Below the pieces are notes generated by a model. The model saw only the letters and a program-made list of their open reading frames with translations, ran no database searches and was not told the origin of the DNA. This document shows, piece after piece, positions 48,074-57,401 of a stretch of 64,000 nt of DNA. The DNA is taken from positions 558,001 through 622,000 of the forward strand of contig NZ_SEWG01000002.1 of NCBI RefSeq assembly GCF_004168255.1, in the 5' to 3' direction. Position 1 is the first letter of the stretch. Every line of letters begins with the position of its first letter. A program made the position numbers and the translations under genes. This DNA is from Mucilaginibacter terrigena. GTDB taxonomy: Bacteria; Bacteroidota; Bacteroidia; Sphingobacteriales; Sphingobacteriaceae.

Positions 48074-51000
48074 TTAGAAACTAACGTTTAAGCCAAGCAA
48101 GAATGTTCTTGGTTTTGGATAATCGTAAAACAGGATACCCTGGGTAAAGTTGCTGCTACCGTTGTAAGTAGATACTTCGGGATCGTAACCGGTGTATTTG
48201 GTTATGATAAACAGGTTTTGCGCCTGCGCGTACACCCTTAATCTGCTTACTTTCAGCTTTTTCAAGATGTTGTCAGCAAAGTTATAACCTAACGTAACAG
48301 ACCTGCCGCGGATGAAATTACCGTTCTCTACCTTGGTAGAATAGATCTCGGTTTGATAACCTACATAAGCGGGGCGGGTTTCGGCTATGCTGGTGTTTTG
48401 GTGCTCAGGTGTCCAGGCATCCAGTACAGTTGCATAGCTATTTGCCTGGCCTGTGCGGTCCTGGCCCGAGTGTTTGGTTAAGTTCATGATCTGGTTACCG
48501 TAGTTAAACTGTAACTCGATACCAAGCTCGACGCCTTTATAGCGAAAGTTGTTTGTAAACGTACCAAAACCATCCGGGGTAGATTTGCCCAGCACCTCGC
48601 GGTCATCTGCAGTGATCTTACCATCGCCGTTGGTGTCTTTTATTTTAAGGTCGCCTGGTTTAAGATTATTGTAAGAAGCAGCTTGTGCGGCTTCTGATGT
48701 GCCCCAGGTACCTAATACGGTGTAGCCATAAAAGCTACCCGGTGCCAGGCCAACCCTCATCAGGTTAAAGTCTGATAAAAAGCCCGGAGCCAAAAAGATG
48801 TCATCATTGTTTTGGCCAAGCGCTAAGATCCTGGTATTCAGGAATGTGATATTGAAGTTAGAACTCCAGGTAAAGTTTTCGGTTTTGATGTTGGTAGTAT
48901 TGATACCAAGTTCGATACCCTTATTTTGCAATTTACCAATGTTCTTAAACACGTTTCCAAAACCGCTTGTTTGTGGTATTGGAGAGTTAAGCAACAACGC
49001 CTGGGTTTTTTTCAGGAACGCGTCGGCTTCAATGTTAATACGATTATTAAATAAGCCCAAGGATACACCAAAATCGATCTCGGAGTTTTTCTCCCATCCA
49101 AGGTCCTCGTTACCGATAGATGTTTGGCGGGTGCCAATGGCTTGCGCGCCACCAAATACGTAAGGCGTGGTTTCGATGTTGGCAGTCGACCGGTACTCGC
49201 CAATTTCGGTGTTACCGGTTAAACCGTAGCTCAACCTGAATTTAAGGTCGGATATGGTTTTGTTATCCTTAAGAAATGCTTCCTGCGATGCTCTCCAGGC
49301 TATTGCGGCGGAGGGGAAGAAACCATATTTAGTGTTTTTACCCAACCGCGATGAACCATCCTGACGGCCTGTTACGGTTAAAAGATATTTTTCTTTTAAG
49401 TTGTAATTTAAACGGGCGAAGAACGATTGCATTTGCCAGGCATCATAATTAGAACTTGGCCTGCCCGGGATTTGACCGGCACCAAGGTTGTAAAAGCTGT
49501 AAAAATTATCAGACAATGTACTGGTTGATGCACCAAACCCTGTTTGTTTAAAGTTTTGACGCTCGAAACCTGCTACCAGGTTTATTTTGTGGATGCCTGC
49601 GAAGGTTTTATCATATGTAAAATAGTTTGACCATTGCCAAAACACATTATTGGCCTCGCTGATAGATGCCGAACTATAATCCTGGTTAGCGGTTGCGCCA
49701 CCAACTAAACCTGTTTGCGAGTTAGGGTAGTAGTTTGCAGATGTAGTAACACCCAGCACACTGCGAAACTGTAAACTTGGCAAAATGTTAATGTTTGCAT
49801 AAGTATTACCGCTAAACACCCTTAATTTTGATAGTTGCGTTATCTCGTTGGCCTGCGCAACCGGGTTGTCGCCGCCTTCCATGTTAGGGTAGTCGGTACG
49901 TTTGCCGTAGCTGCCATCCGGGTAACGGATAGGGATAATAGAAGGCATTTCTACCAACATACGCGGGATGTTGTTACCGCCAACACCGTTATCCTGCGCG
50001 CGGCCTTCCTGGGCGTTATAGTTTAATGTTGCGCCAACTTTTAACCATGGTTTAATTTGATTGTCGAAAGTTAAACGCGCGTTATATCGCTTTAAATAGC
50101 TGTTTAGGATGATGCCCTGATCATCAGCATAGTTTAAAAAGAAACCGTAGTTCATTTTTTCGCCCGACCCGGTGAAAGACAGATTGTGGTTTTGGCTAAC
50201 CGCGGTGCGGGTAGTTGCGTCCTGCCAGTCTACATCGTAAAGCGGCTGCAAATTAGCATCGAATAGTTTGCCGATTAACGCTGTACGGATAACTTTAGGG
50301 TCGTCATCAGCATAATCTCCATTGGCCCAGCCTGTAGGGTCGTACTTTTTGATGTTGGCATACCCCAGGTCCTCGATAGCTAAAAATTCTTTTGCGTTAA
50401 GCACATCAAGCTTTTTAGCCATTTTACTTACGCTTACGTAGCTATCATAGCTAACGGTACCGGCCCCGCCTTTTGCACCACGTTTAGTGGTAACCAAAAT
50501 TACACCGTTTGCACCCCGTGTACCATAAATAGCAGTTGATGATGCATCCTTCAATACATCGATTGATTCAACATCGTTAGGGTTAATGGCGTTACCGCCT
50601 TCTGTCCATACAACACCATCAACCACGTATAAGGGATTAGTGCTTGCATTAAGCGATGTATAACCGCGGATACGCACTTTGGTAGCACCACCCGGTGCAC
50701 CCGAGTTACTGGATACGTTTACACCGGCAATTTTACCGGCAAGTTCCTGCTCCAGGTTGGTTTGCGGCCTTTCCTGCAAAGCCTTACTGCCAACGCTGCC
50801 CACAGATCCGGTTAGATCCACACGTTTGGATGTACCGTAACCAACCACCACCACTTCGTTCAGCGCTTGCGGCGCTTCGGCCAATACCACATCAATGGTT
50901 TGGCGGTTGTTGATCGGGACTTCCTGCGAGGTATAGCCTATAAAGCTGAATACCAGCACGGCGGAGCCTTCGGGAACGGTTAGCTTATACTTACCGTTAA

Positions 51001-51481
51001 CATCTGTAGCTGTGCCGGTTGTGGTGCCTTTCAGTTTAACGTTTACACCCGGTAACGGGCCTTTGGCATCGCTTACAGTACCCTGTATGTCAACAGCTTT
51101 TATCTCGATAGGGGTGTTGTTGGCGTCGCGTTTTTTAACTACAATGGTTTCCTGGAAAATTTTGTAGGTAAGGGGCTGGTCTTTAAAGGCTTCGGTAAGC
51201 GCCTGGTCGATGGTTACATTATCAACATCGATATTTATACCGCCGGCCTTTGATACATCCTGCTTATCATACATAAAATGATAGCCGGTTTGTTTCTCTA
51301 TCAGGCGCAGGACTTTCTCAACAGAAGCATTCTTTTGGCGCAACGATACAGTTTGGCTGAATGTTTTTGCGCTCACATTGGTAAGGGCTGCAATTATTAA
51401 AATGGCAGTGAATTTCATAACCAATATTATTTTGGAGAGTTTAGACCACGCCAAAGGCGTGGCCTTAGAATTAAAATTCAT
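48074..51481 (-). CDS. susC: SusC/RagA TonB-dependent outer-membrane transporter with STN signalling domain
   Basis: 1135 aa. Signal in MNFNSKATPLAW... ILIIAALTNVSAKTFSQ (or from the later Met at 51415). An STN domain (about 45-110: VEKVLRLIEKQTGYHFMYDK) marks it as a trans-envelope signalling receptor, then a CarboxypepD_reg domain (IQGTVSDAKGPLPGVNVKLKG), the plug (LNEVVVVGYGTSKRVDLTGSVG... SIDVLKDASSTAIYGTRGANGV) and a 22-strand barrel ending FLLGLNVSF. It imports glycan pieces and, via STN, signals to the FecR protein encoded just upstream. Confidence 0.95.
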   Translation of the reverse strand: MNFNSKATPLAWSKLSKIILVMKFTAILIIAALTNVSAKTFSQTVSLRQKNASVEKVLRLIEKQTGYHFMYDKQDVSKAGGINIDVDNVTIDQALTEAFKDQPLTYKIFQETIVVKKRDANNTPIEIKAVDIQGTVSDAKGPLPGVNVKLKGTTTGTATDVNGKYKLTVPEGSAVLVFSFIGYTSQEVPINNRQTIDVVLAEAPQALNEVVVVGYGTSKRVDLTGSVGSVGSKALQERPQTNLEQELAGKIAGVNVSSNSGAPGGATKVRIRGYTSLNASTNPLYVVDGVVWTEGGNAINPNDVESIDVLKDASSTAIYGTRGANGVILVTTKRGAKGGAGTVSYDSYVSVSKMAKKLDVLNAKEFLAIEDLGYANIKKYDPTGWANGDYADDDPKVIRTALIGKLFDANLQPLYDVDWQDATTRTAVSQNHNLSFTGSGEKMNYGFFLNYADDQGIILNSYLKRYNARLTFDNQIKPWLKVGATLNYNAQEGRAQDNGVGGNNIPRMLVEMPSIIPIRYPDGSYGKRTDYPNMEGGDNPVAQANEITQLSKLRVFSGNTYANINILPSLQFRSVLGVTTSANYYPNSQTGLVGGATANQDYSSASISEANNVFWQWSNYFTYDKTFAGIHKINLVAGFERQNFKQTGFGASTSTLSDNFYSFYNLGAGQIPGRPSSNYDAWQMQSFFARLNYNLKEKYLLTVTGRQDGSSRLGKNTKYGFFPSAAIAWRASQEAFLKDNKTISDLKFRLSYGLTGNTEIGEYRSTANIETTPYVFGGAQAIGTRQTSIGNEDLGWEKNSEIDFGVSLGLFNNRINIEADAFLKKTQALLLNSPIPQTSGFGNVFKNIGKLQNKGIELGINTTNIKTENFTWSSNFNITFLNTRILALGQNNDDIFLAPGFLSDFNLMRVGLAPGSFYGYTVLGTWGTSEAAQAASYNNLKPGDLKIKDTNGDGKITADDREVLGKSTPDGFGTFTNNFRYKGVELGIELQFNYGNQIMNLTKHSGQDRTGQANSYATVLDAWTPEHQNTSIAETRPAYVGYQTEIYSTKVENGNFIRGRSVTLGYNFADNILKKLKVSRLRVYAQAQNLFIITKYTGYDPEVSTYNGSSNFTQGILFYDYPKPRTFLLGLNVSF

Positions 51482-51590
51482 AAGTTTGTTGTGTTTGGGT
51501 TAAACATTAAGTTTCAATTCGTCAATTGCAATTATTATGGGACCCAGGCATTTGCCGGGAAAGTGGGTCGAAACACTTCCCGGTTTTTTT
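51440..51590 (+). ncRNA. Candidate antisense RNA over the susC start
   Basis: A terminator-like hairpin with a T7 tract only on the plus strand (51555-51590) lies opposite the susC leader. No plus-strand gene ends there, so a transcript starting antisense to the susC 5' end is the natural reading. A second hairpin, CCACGCC-AAA-GGCGTGG, is at about 51447-51463. The promoter is not identified, so the 5' end is a guess. Confidence 0.3.
51555..51590 (+). terminator. Plus-strand terminator in the susC leader
   Basis: CCGGGAAAGTG, eight-base loop, CACTTCCCGG (one bulged A), then seven T. Oriented for plus-strand transcripts, opposite to all neighbouring genes. Confidence 0.7.
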
Positions 51591-51736
51591 ATATGCTTAT
51601 CTTATACGCTGCGATAAGAGTGGGGCCGCCAATTGCGCTTAGCTTGCGGGGTGTATTTCTTTCATCATAGGTAGTTTTGTAGTGTGAATAATTGATGTAT
51701 ATATTGGTATTGTTTTTTGGCTTATTTGCTGTTTTA

Positions 51737-52927
51737 TTATAAAACGATAATTTTCTTTCCTTCTATCTTCAGGTTGATGCCTGTGTACTTTAATATATCT
51801 AATAACACCGATGCTTTTACATTGCGCGATAACCGGCCTGTGAATACCTTATCAGGTATTTTGCCGCTGTAGGTAACATCAACATCGTACCAGCGAGCGG
51901 CCTGGCGCAGTATGGCGTCAATATGCACCTCCCTGAACTGGAAAATGCCGTTCTTCCAGGCGGTTTCGTCGTCCACGTCTATATCGTCAACCACTTTGCT
52001 TTGGCCCGATGCTTTTATCTGCGCCTGCTGGCCGGGCCTTAACCTGGCGCTGAACGTGCCGGCGGTGATGTTTACCGCGCCTTCCAGCAAGGTGGTTTTC
52101 ATGGTGCTTTCATCATCATAGGCCATTACATTAAAGTGGGTGCCTAAAACTTCTATTTGCGCTTTATTAGTTTTTACCCTGAAAGGCATGGCTGCGTTTT
52201 TGGTAACCTCAAAGTACGCTTCGCCGGTAATTTCAACCTGCCTTGTTGTACCGGTAAAGCGGGTAGGGAAGCTTAACGATGATGCCGAGTTTAGCCAAAC
52301 CTTTGTGCCATCAGGCAACACAACCTGGTACTGCCCGCCACGCGGCGTGGTAATGGTATTTATTGATGGTACCGTGTTTGCATCTGCAAGCGCAGATACA
52401 TCATATATCAGCTGGCCGTTTGCTGTTTTTTTGATGGATGTGCCGCCCAGTTTAGCCAGCGTGCCGTTTTGGGCGTTATCTAATATGATGGTTTTGCCGT
52501 TTGCAAGGGTAAGCACCGCTTTATTACCGCCAGGCTGGGCATCGTGCAGTATGGGCTTTGTTTTTGTTATATGCTGAACAGTATTTTGCTGGCGCATTAA
52601 TTTATGAAACCCTATGCCTACAAAAAACAATACTATGGCGGCAGTAGCTATTTTGGTCCAAAGGATAATGTTACCGCGCTTTTTTACGGGTTTTCCGTTT
52701 TCGTCCGCGCCTAATATGTTTTTGAGTATGGCGCTTGTTTTATCGGTACTGAACAACCTTGTATCGGGTTTAAGATCATCCCAGGCCTGGCGGATAAGCA
52801 GGGAAAGCTCTTCGTCGCTTGCGCCGGCGTTTATAGCAGCAAACAACTCGTCGCGCTCCTGCGGGGTAGCCGTTTTACTGTAATAACGATCAAAAAGGTA
52901 TCTCAACCTTAGCCTGGATGTAGTCAT
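51737..52927 (-). CDS. FecR family anti-sigma factor
   Basis: 396 aa. Short cytoplasmic N-terminus (LRLRYLFDRYYSKTATPQERDELFAAINAG) for sigma binding, one membrane helix (TKIATAAIVLFFVGIG, about 95-112), then a FecR domain (ITTPRGGQYQVVLPDGTKVWLNSASSLSFP, about 190-300) and a C-terminal DUF4974 STN-like domain ending VLLDILKYTGINLKIEGKKIIVL. Relays the state of the SusC STN domain to the ECF sigma factor encoded 100 bases upstream. The ATG at 52927 was preferred, since the upstream extension is not conserved in type. Confidence 0.92.
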   Translation of the reverse strand: MTTSRLRLRYLFDRYYSKTATPQERDELFAAINAGASDEELSLLIRQAWDDLKPDTRLFSTDKTSAILKNILGADENGKPVKKRGNIILWTKIATAAIVLFFVGIGFHKLMRQQNTVQHITKTKPILHDAQPGGNKAVLTLANGKTIILDNAQNGTLAKLGGTSIKKTANGQLIYDVSALADANTVPSINTITTPRGGQYQVVLPDGTKVWLNSASSLSFPTRFTGTTRQVEITGEAYFEVTKNAAMPFRVKTNKAQIEVLGTHFNVMAYDDESTMKTTLLEGAVNITAGTFSARLRPGQQAQIKASGQSKVVDDIDVDDETAWKNGIFQFREVHIDAILRQAARWYDVDVTYSGKIPDKVFTGRLSRNVKASVLLDILKYTGINLKIEGKKIIVL

Positions 52928-53027
52928 TAAATGTTTGTTCAATAAATTGGTAGGTGTAAAAGCCGGGGAGCTTTTATTACATGACACCAAAGGCGGGTAA
53001 AAAGGGGGTATTGATTCGTGATTTTTT

Positions 53028-53615
53028 TTAAAAAAATATCGACGCCAGTATGATCATTGCCGAAATATCGATATTCGACTGTACAAAACTGGTAATAGAG
53101 TGGGTAGCGCCCTGCAGGTATTTTTTCACCGTTTCGCGCGACAGGCCCATCTGGTTGGCTATCTCGTCGTATTTTAAACGGCTGTGGCGGCTTAGCAAAT
53201 AAACTTTTTGCTGCTGCGGCGGCAGGTGGTCAATGGCCTGGTCTAATAAGCCGTAATAGCCGTCGGTACCGGCATTATCTTCATATGCCAGGGCAACAAC
53301 ATTATCCTCGATGGTTTTTTGATGTATGCGTTCTTTAGCCAGTTTACGCAGGCAATTTAACGCGTGGTTTTTAGAGATCACAAATAAATACGCCTTGAAA
53401 TTTTGTACGGCTGTAAGTGTTTCGCGGCTCATCCAAATCTTCAGGAAAACATCCTGTACTATTTCCTCGGCCAGTTCAACAGAATCGGTTATGCGGTAAA
53501 TATGTGTACCTAAAAGCTGGTGATGGATGTTGAACAATTCACTAAACGCGTGTTCGTCCCCACAGGCAACCTTCAAGAGCAGCTCTTTTTCACAAGGTGA
53601 AACCAAATCAGACAT
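53028..53615 (-). CDS. ECF RNA polymerase sigma-70 factor (Bacteroidota FecI-like)
   Basis: 195 aa. Region 2 (AFSELFNIHHQLLGTHIYRITDSVELAEEIVQDVFLKIWMSRE, about 20-60) and region 4 (DQAIDHLPPQQQKVYLLSRHSRLKYDEIANQMGLSRETVKKYL, about 125-170). Recruits RNA polymerase to the SusC/SusD locus when released by FecR. A short hydrophobic C-terminal end (ISAMIILASIFF) is unusual and may be functional or a weak anchor. First gene of the locus, in the same direction as FecR and susC. Confidence 0.93.
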   Translation of the reverse strand: MSDLVSPCEKELLLKVACGDEHAFSELFNIHHQLLGTHIYRITDSVELAEEIVQDVFLKIWMSRETLTAVQNFKAYLFVISKNHALNCLRKLAKERIHQKTIEDNVVALAYEDNAGTDGYYGLLDQAIDHLPPQQQKVYLLSRHSRLKYDEIANQMGLSRETVKKYLQGATHSITSFVQSNIDISAMIILASIFF

Positions 53616-53777
53616 AGGTAGTTATTGGTGTCGGCAAATAATAAAAAATATATTACAACTGCAACCCAATAATGTTTTAATGTTAAAAAAGTATCACTAT
53701 GTGTAATAACGACACATCATAATTGCTTAATCTGCAAATAATTAACCATAGCAAAAAAAATGGAATAGCTAAGTGTT

Positions 53778-54800
53778 TTAAAATAAGGAGGGATTACCGC
53801 CCAGTTTTATCTTGCCCAGGTGTTTATATGCGCTTTCGGTAGCTTCGCGGCCACGGGCGGTGCGCATTAAAAACCCCTCCTGTATCAGAAATGGCTCGTA
53901 CACTTCCTCAATGGTGCCTTCTTCTTCGCCCACGGCGGTAGCAATGGTTTTTAAACCTACCGGGCCGCCTTTAAATTTATCAATAATGGTTGATAGGATC
54001 TTGTTGTCCATCTCGTCCAAACCATGCTCATCAACATTAAGGGCGTTAAGGGCATATTTGGCAATGGCGGTATCGATATTGCCATCGCCTTTTATCTGGG
54101 CAAAATCGCGGGTACGGCGCAGCAGGGCGTTGGCTATACGCGGTGTACCACGGCTGCGGCGGGCAATCTCGTAAGCGCCTTCGTCGCTAATGGGCGAACG
54201 CAATATAGCGGCCGAGCGCAGCACAATGGTAGTTAACAGCTTAGCATCGTAATACTCTAAGCGGCTGTTGATGCCAAACCTGGCGCGCAAAGGCGCTGTT
54301 AGCAAGCCCGAGCGGGTGGTGGCACCCACAAGGGTGAATGGGTTAAGCGAAATTTGTACCGAGCGTGCATTAGGGCCGCTTTCCAGCATAATATCTATCT
54401 TAAAATCCTCCATGGCCGAGTACAGGTATTCTTCTACCAAGGGGCTTAAACGGTGAATCTCGTCAATAAAAAGTATGTCGCCTGTTTCCAGGCCGGTGAG
54501 CAGGCCGGCAAGGTCGCCGGGTTTATCAAGCACGGGGCCTGATGTTATTTTGATACCCACCCCCATTTCGTTGGCGATAATGTGCGATAGGGTGGTTTTG
54601 CCCAATCCGGGAGGGCCGTGCAGCAATACGTGGTCCAGCGCTTCGCCGCGCTGGCGGGCAGCCTGTACAAATATGCGCAGGTTTGCCAATATTTTATGCT
54701 GACCGGTAAAATCTTCAAACACCTGTGGGCGCAGCACTTTTTCTATATCACGCTCGGCAGGAGAGAGGCGTTCGGCTTCCGGATCAAGGTTTTCGTTCAT
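53778..54800 (-). CDS. ruvB: Holliday junction branch migration helicase RuvB
   Basis: 340 aa, standard length. RuvB signatures: [19 protein letters not shown], Walker [14 protein letters not shown] (about 60-72), Walker B FIDEIHRL, sensor [17 protein letters not shown] with arginine finger, and the winged-helix C-terminus [18 protein letters not shown]. Hexameric motor of branch migration with RuvA (ruvA not in window). No adjacent partner on the strand. Confidence 0.96.
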   Translation of the reverse strand: MNENLDPEAERLSPAERDIEKVLRPQVFEDFTGQHKILANLRIFVQAARQRGEALDHVLLHGPPGLGKTTLSHIIANEMGVGIKITSGPVLDKPGDLAGLLTGLETGDILFIDEIHRLSPLVEEYLYSAMEDFKIDIMLESGPNARSVQISLNPFTLVGATTRSGLLTAPLRARFGINSRLEYYDAKLLTTIVLRSAAILRSPISDEGAYEIARRSRGTPRIANALLRRTRDFAQIKGDGNIDTAIAKYALNALNVDEHGLDEMDNKILSTIIDKFKGGPVGLKTIATAVGEEEGTIEEVYEPFLIQEGFLMRTARGREATESAYKHLGKIKLGGNPSLF

Positions 54801-54838
54801 GCTTTTATTTCGAATTAACTATGTTGAGGGCTGCGCCG

Positions 54839-54939
54839 TTTCGAATTTTCAATTTCGGATTTGAAAAGGTTAAAGTTAAGCTAAATTCAGACTTTCGATA
54901 GGATAAATTCGAAATTGAACATCCGAAATTGGAAATTTC
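54839..54939. repeat. Inverted low-complexity repeat pair, CAATTTCGGAT type
   Basis: TTTCGAATTTTCAATTTCGG (54839) and, inverted, CATCCGAAATTGGAAATTTC (54920) share the CAATTTCGGAT core. It fills the ruvB upstream region after the glycosyltransferase gene. Confidence 0.5.
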
Positions 54940-55671
54940 TCACCCCTCCGGATACTTCCTGAAAATGCTATTTATCTTCATCTGGATAACGCCAAAAAAT
55001 GCTTCCTTAAAGATGCCCGACGACATTTTAGAGGTACCGGCGGTACGGTCGGTAAATATGATGGGTACTTCGGTTACTTTAAATCCATGCTTTATGGAAG
55101 TGTATTTCATCTCTATCTGGAAAGCATAGCCTACAAATTTTATCTTATCCAGATCAAGGGTTTGCAGCACTTTACGTTTGTAACACATAAAGCCGGCGGT
55201 TGCATCCTGTACATTAATGCCCGTTATAAAACGCACATATACCGATGCGAAAAAGCTCATTAAAACCCGGCTCATGGGCCAGTTAACCACATTTACCCCT
55301 TTTATGTACCTTGAGCCAATGGCGGCATCGGCACCATCGATACAGGCTTGCCGCAGGCGCAGCAGGTCGTCGGGGTTGTGCGAGAAATCGGCATCCATCT
55401 CAAAAATAAAATCGTAATGGTGCGCTATAGCCCATTTAAAGCCGTGGATATAGGCAGTGCCTAAGCCTTGCTTGCCCGTTCGTTCTTCAATAAAAAGCTT
55501 ACCATCATACTCCTGCTGTAATTGCTTTACAATATTCGCTGTACCATCCGGCGATCCATCGTCAATAATAAGCACGTGGAAATCATGCGGAAGGGTAAAC
55601 ACCTTTCGGATCATCCGCTCGATATTTTCCTTCTCGTTATAAGTAGGAATGATGATAATACTATCAGGCAC
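54940..55671 (-). CDS. Polyprenol phosphate mannosyltransferase / DPM1-like GT2
   Basis: 243 aa. GT2 family: IIIPTYNEKENIERMI (about 5-20), DDGSPDGTA, FEMDADFSHNPDDL (DxD, about 90-103), QDATAGFMCYKRKVL (about 155-169). This pattern is typical of dolichol- or polyprenol-phosphate mannosyltransferases without C-terminal helices, which load mannose on the lipid carrier at the cytoplasmic face. Start is GTG at 55671; no ATG in frame fits the strand start. Separated from the POT transporter by a terminator. Confidence 0.88.
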   Translation of the reverse strand: MPDSIIIIPTYNEKENIERMIRKVFTLPHDFHVLIIDDGSPDGTANIVKQLQQEYDGKLFIEERTGKQGLGTAYIHGFKWAIAHHYDFIFEMDADFSHNPDDLLRLRQACIDGADAAIGSRYIKGVNVVNWPMSRVLMSFFASVYVRFITGINVQDATAGFMCYKRKVLQTLDLDKIKFVGYAFQIEMKYTSIKHGFKVTEVPIIFTDRTAGTSKMSSGIFKEAFFGVIQMKINSIFRKYPEG

Positions 55672-55740
55672 GTAGATGCTGGTTTGTTTGTTTTGTAATG
55701 AACGGCGCTAAAATAATTTAATTTTATACCGCTTTAAAAT

Positions 55741-55776
55741 AAAAAACAGGAAAGTGGCGTGCTTTCCTGTTTTTTT
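55741..55776. terminator. Terminator after the POT transporter gene
   Basis: AAAAAACAGGAAAG, seven-base loop, CTTTCCTGTTTTTTT, a 14-bp stem. On the minus strand the run of T follows the stem, fitting the POT gene that ends at 55792; the same T-run is present on the plus side. Confidence 0.8.
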
Positions 55777-55791
55777 AAAGTAATATTTTGT

Positions 55792-57285
55792 TTACAACCG
55801 TTCGGTTTCCGAAGCTACCTGGTTAATACTAACAGGGTCGGTAATATAATTTCGTTCTTTAAGACGCGGAGAGATGATTAAAAACGCGATGATAAATACA
55901 CATATAAATGCTACAAAAAACCACTCGTAATTGGCGCCTTTTAAATTCCTGGCCCACCAGCCGCCGCTCTCTATTGCGCCGTTAACCATAGCAGTTATCA
56001 AATTTCCGAATGATACCACCAGGAACCAGATCCCCGTCATGGTACTCTTCATTGATTTTGGCGAATGCGTATAAGCGTATTCCAAACCGGTGATAGATAC
56101 CAGTACTTCTGCCGCTGAAAGCACCATAAATGCCAGTACCTGCCACCAAATTGATGGCGAGCCACCATGGTCAAGATCGGTGTGGATAACGCCAATTATC
56201 ACAAATGATAATGCCGTTAAAACCAAACCAGTACCAAGCCTGCGAAGAGGCGTTGTTTTTAACCCCATCTTATCAAGGCGTGGATATACCACGTAGTTGA
56301 AGAAAGGAATGAATAACAACAGGAATACGGTGTTGAAGGTAGATAGCTGACCAGGATATATAGTGAATTTGGTAAAGCCAAGGTTAATTACACGGTCCAT
56401 TTTTTCGGCGTAAAGTGTCCATTCAGATAAACACTGGTCCCAAACGGCCCAAAATGCAAGCGCAAAAAAGAATACCGACATAACGCGATATACAGCTTTT
56501 ACGCCCTCAACGCGTTCAGGATCGTAAGCCCCTTTGGCAATATCGAGCATGGCTTGCCCCGGTTTGCGCTGGCTTAAGTGAGTTAGCGCATACCAGGTTA
56601 TAAATACCAGGTTGTTACGGTTAACGCCCTGCGGAGGAACCTTCACATATTTTTTACGGCCCGAGAAAAATATGATGGTAGCCAGCGCCATTAGCAGGCC
56701 CGGAATACCGAACGCCCATTTTGGGCCGAAGTGCTCGTACGTCCATGGAATTGCAACGGTAGAGATCATAGAACCGGCGTTAATGCTGAAATAGAACCAA
56801 CCGTAAACTTTAGAAAGCAGGTCCTGGTTGGTAGCATCAAACTGATCGCCAACGTTGGCCGATACGCACGATTTGATACCACCGGCGCCAACAGCAACTA
56901 CCAGCAAACCTAATTCGAAACCGGTGAGGCCGCCATCAAACGTGGCCAGCATTAAATGCCCTATGCAGTAAACTATCGATACATATAAAATAAGTTTGTA
57001 TTTGCCGGTAAACCAATCGGCTATCATGCCGCCTACAAAGGGCAGCGCATAGGCTACCATCACAAATAAATGGTGCAGCTTATTAGCATGTGCGTTGGCC
57101 TGGTCGGTTAATGCCGGGTTATCTGCCGGGTTAAAAAATTGGTTCACTAAAAACAGTGTGAGCACCGACCGCATCCCATAAAAGCTAAAACGCTCTGCAG
57201 CTTCGTTCCCGATGATATACGGGACTGCCATTGGAAATCTGGATTTTGGTTTTGACGGAGCCGTAGCTTGTAGGTTTTCTGCCAT
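55792..57285 (-). CDS. POT/PTR family proton-coupled peptide transporter
   Basis: 497 aa, about 12-14 helices. POT hallmark ExxERF: GNEAAERFSFYGMRSVL (about 26-43), followed by GGMIADWFTGKYKLILY (PTR2-type motif, about 80-96). Imports di- and tripeptides with protons across the inner membrane. C-terminal helices are complete (FFVAFICVFIIAFLIISPRLKE). Monocistronic between terminators. Substrate specificity not readable. Confidence 0.9.
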   Translation of the reverse strand: MAENLQATAPSKPKSRFPMAVPYIIGNEAAERFSFYGMRSVLTLFLVNQFFNPADNPALTDQANAHANKLHHLFVMVAYALPFVGGMIADWFTGKYKLILYVSIVYCIGHLMLATFDGGLTGFELGLLVVAVGAGGIKSCVSANVGDQFDATNQDLLSKVYGWFYFSINAGSMISTVAIPWTYEHFGPKWAFGIPGLLMALATIIFFSGRKKYVKVPPQGVNRNNLVFITWYALTHLSQRKPGQAMLDIAKGAYDPERVEGVKAVYRVMSVFFFALAFWAVWDQCLSEWTLYAEKMDRVINLGFTKFTIYPGQLSTFNTVFLLLFIPFFNYVVYPRLDKMGLKTTPLRRLGTGLVLTALSFVIIGVIHTDLDHGGSPSIWWQVLAFMVLSAAEVLVSITGLEYAYTHSPKSMKSTMTGIWFLVVSFGNLITAMVNGAIESGGWWARNLKGANYEWFFVAFICVFIIAFLIISPRLKERNYITDPVSINQVASETERL

Positions 57286-57401
57286 GCTTTTTCTGAACTA
57301 TTTTTGCCTAAAATACTATAATTAAATTAATCCGAAATTTTATACCGAAATTATTACAAAGCATACCCGCTTTGTTTTGATTACTACCAGATAATAAGTT
57401 T

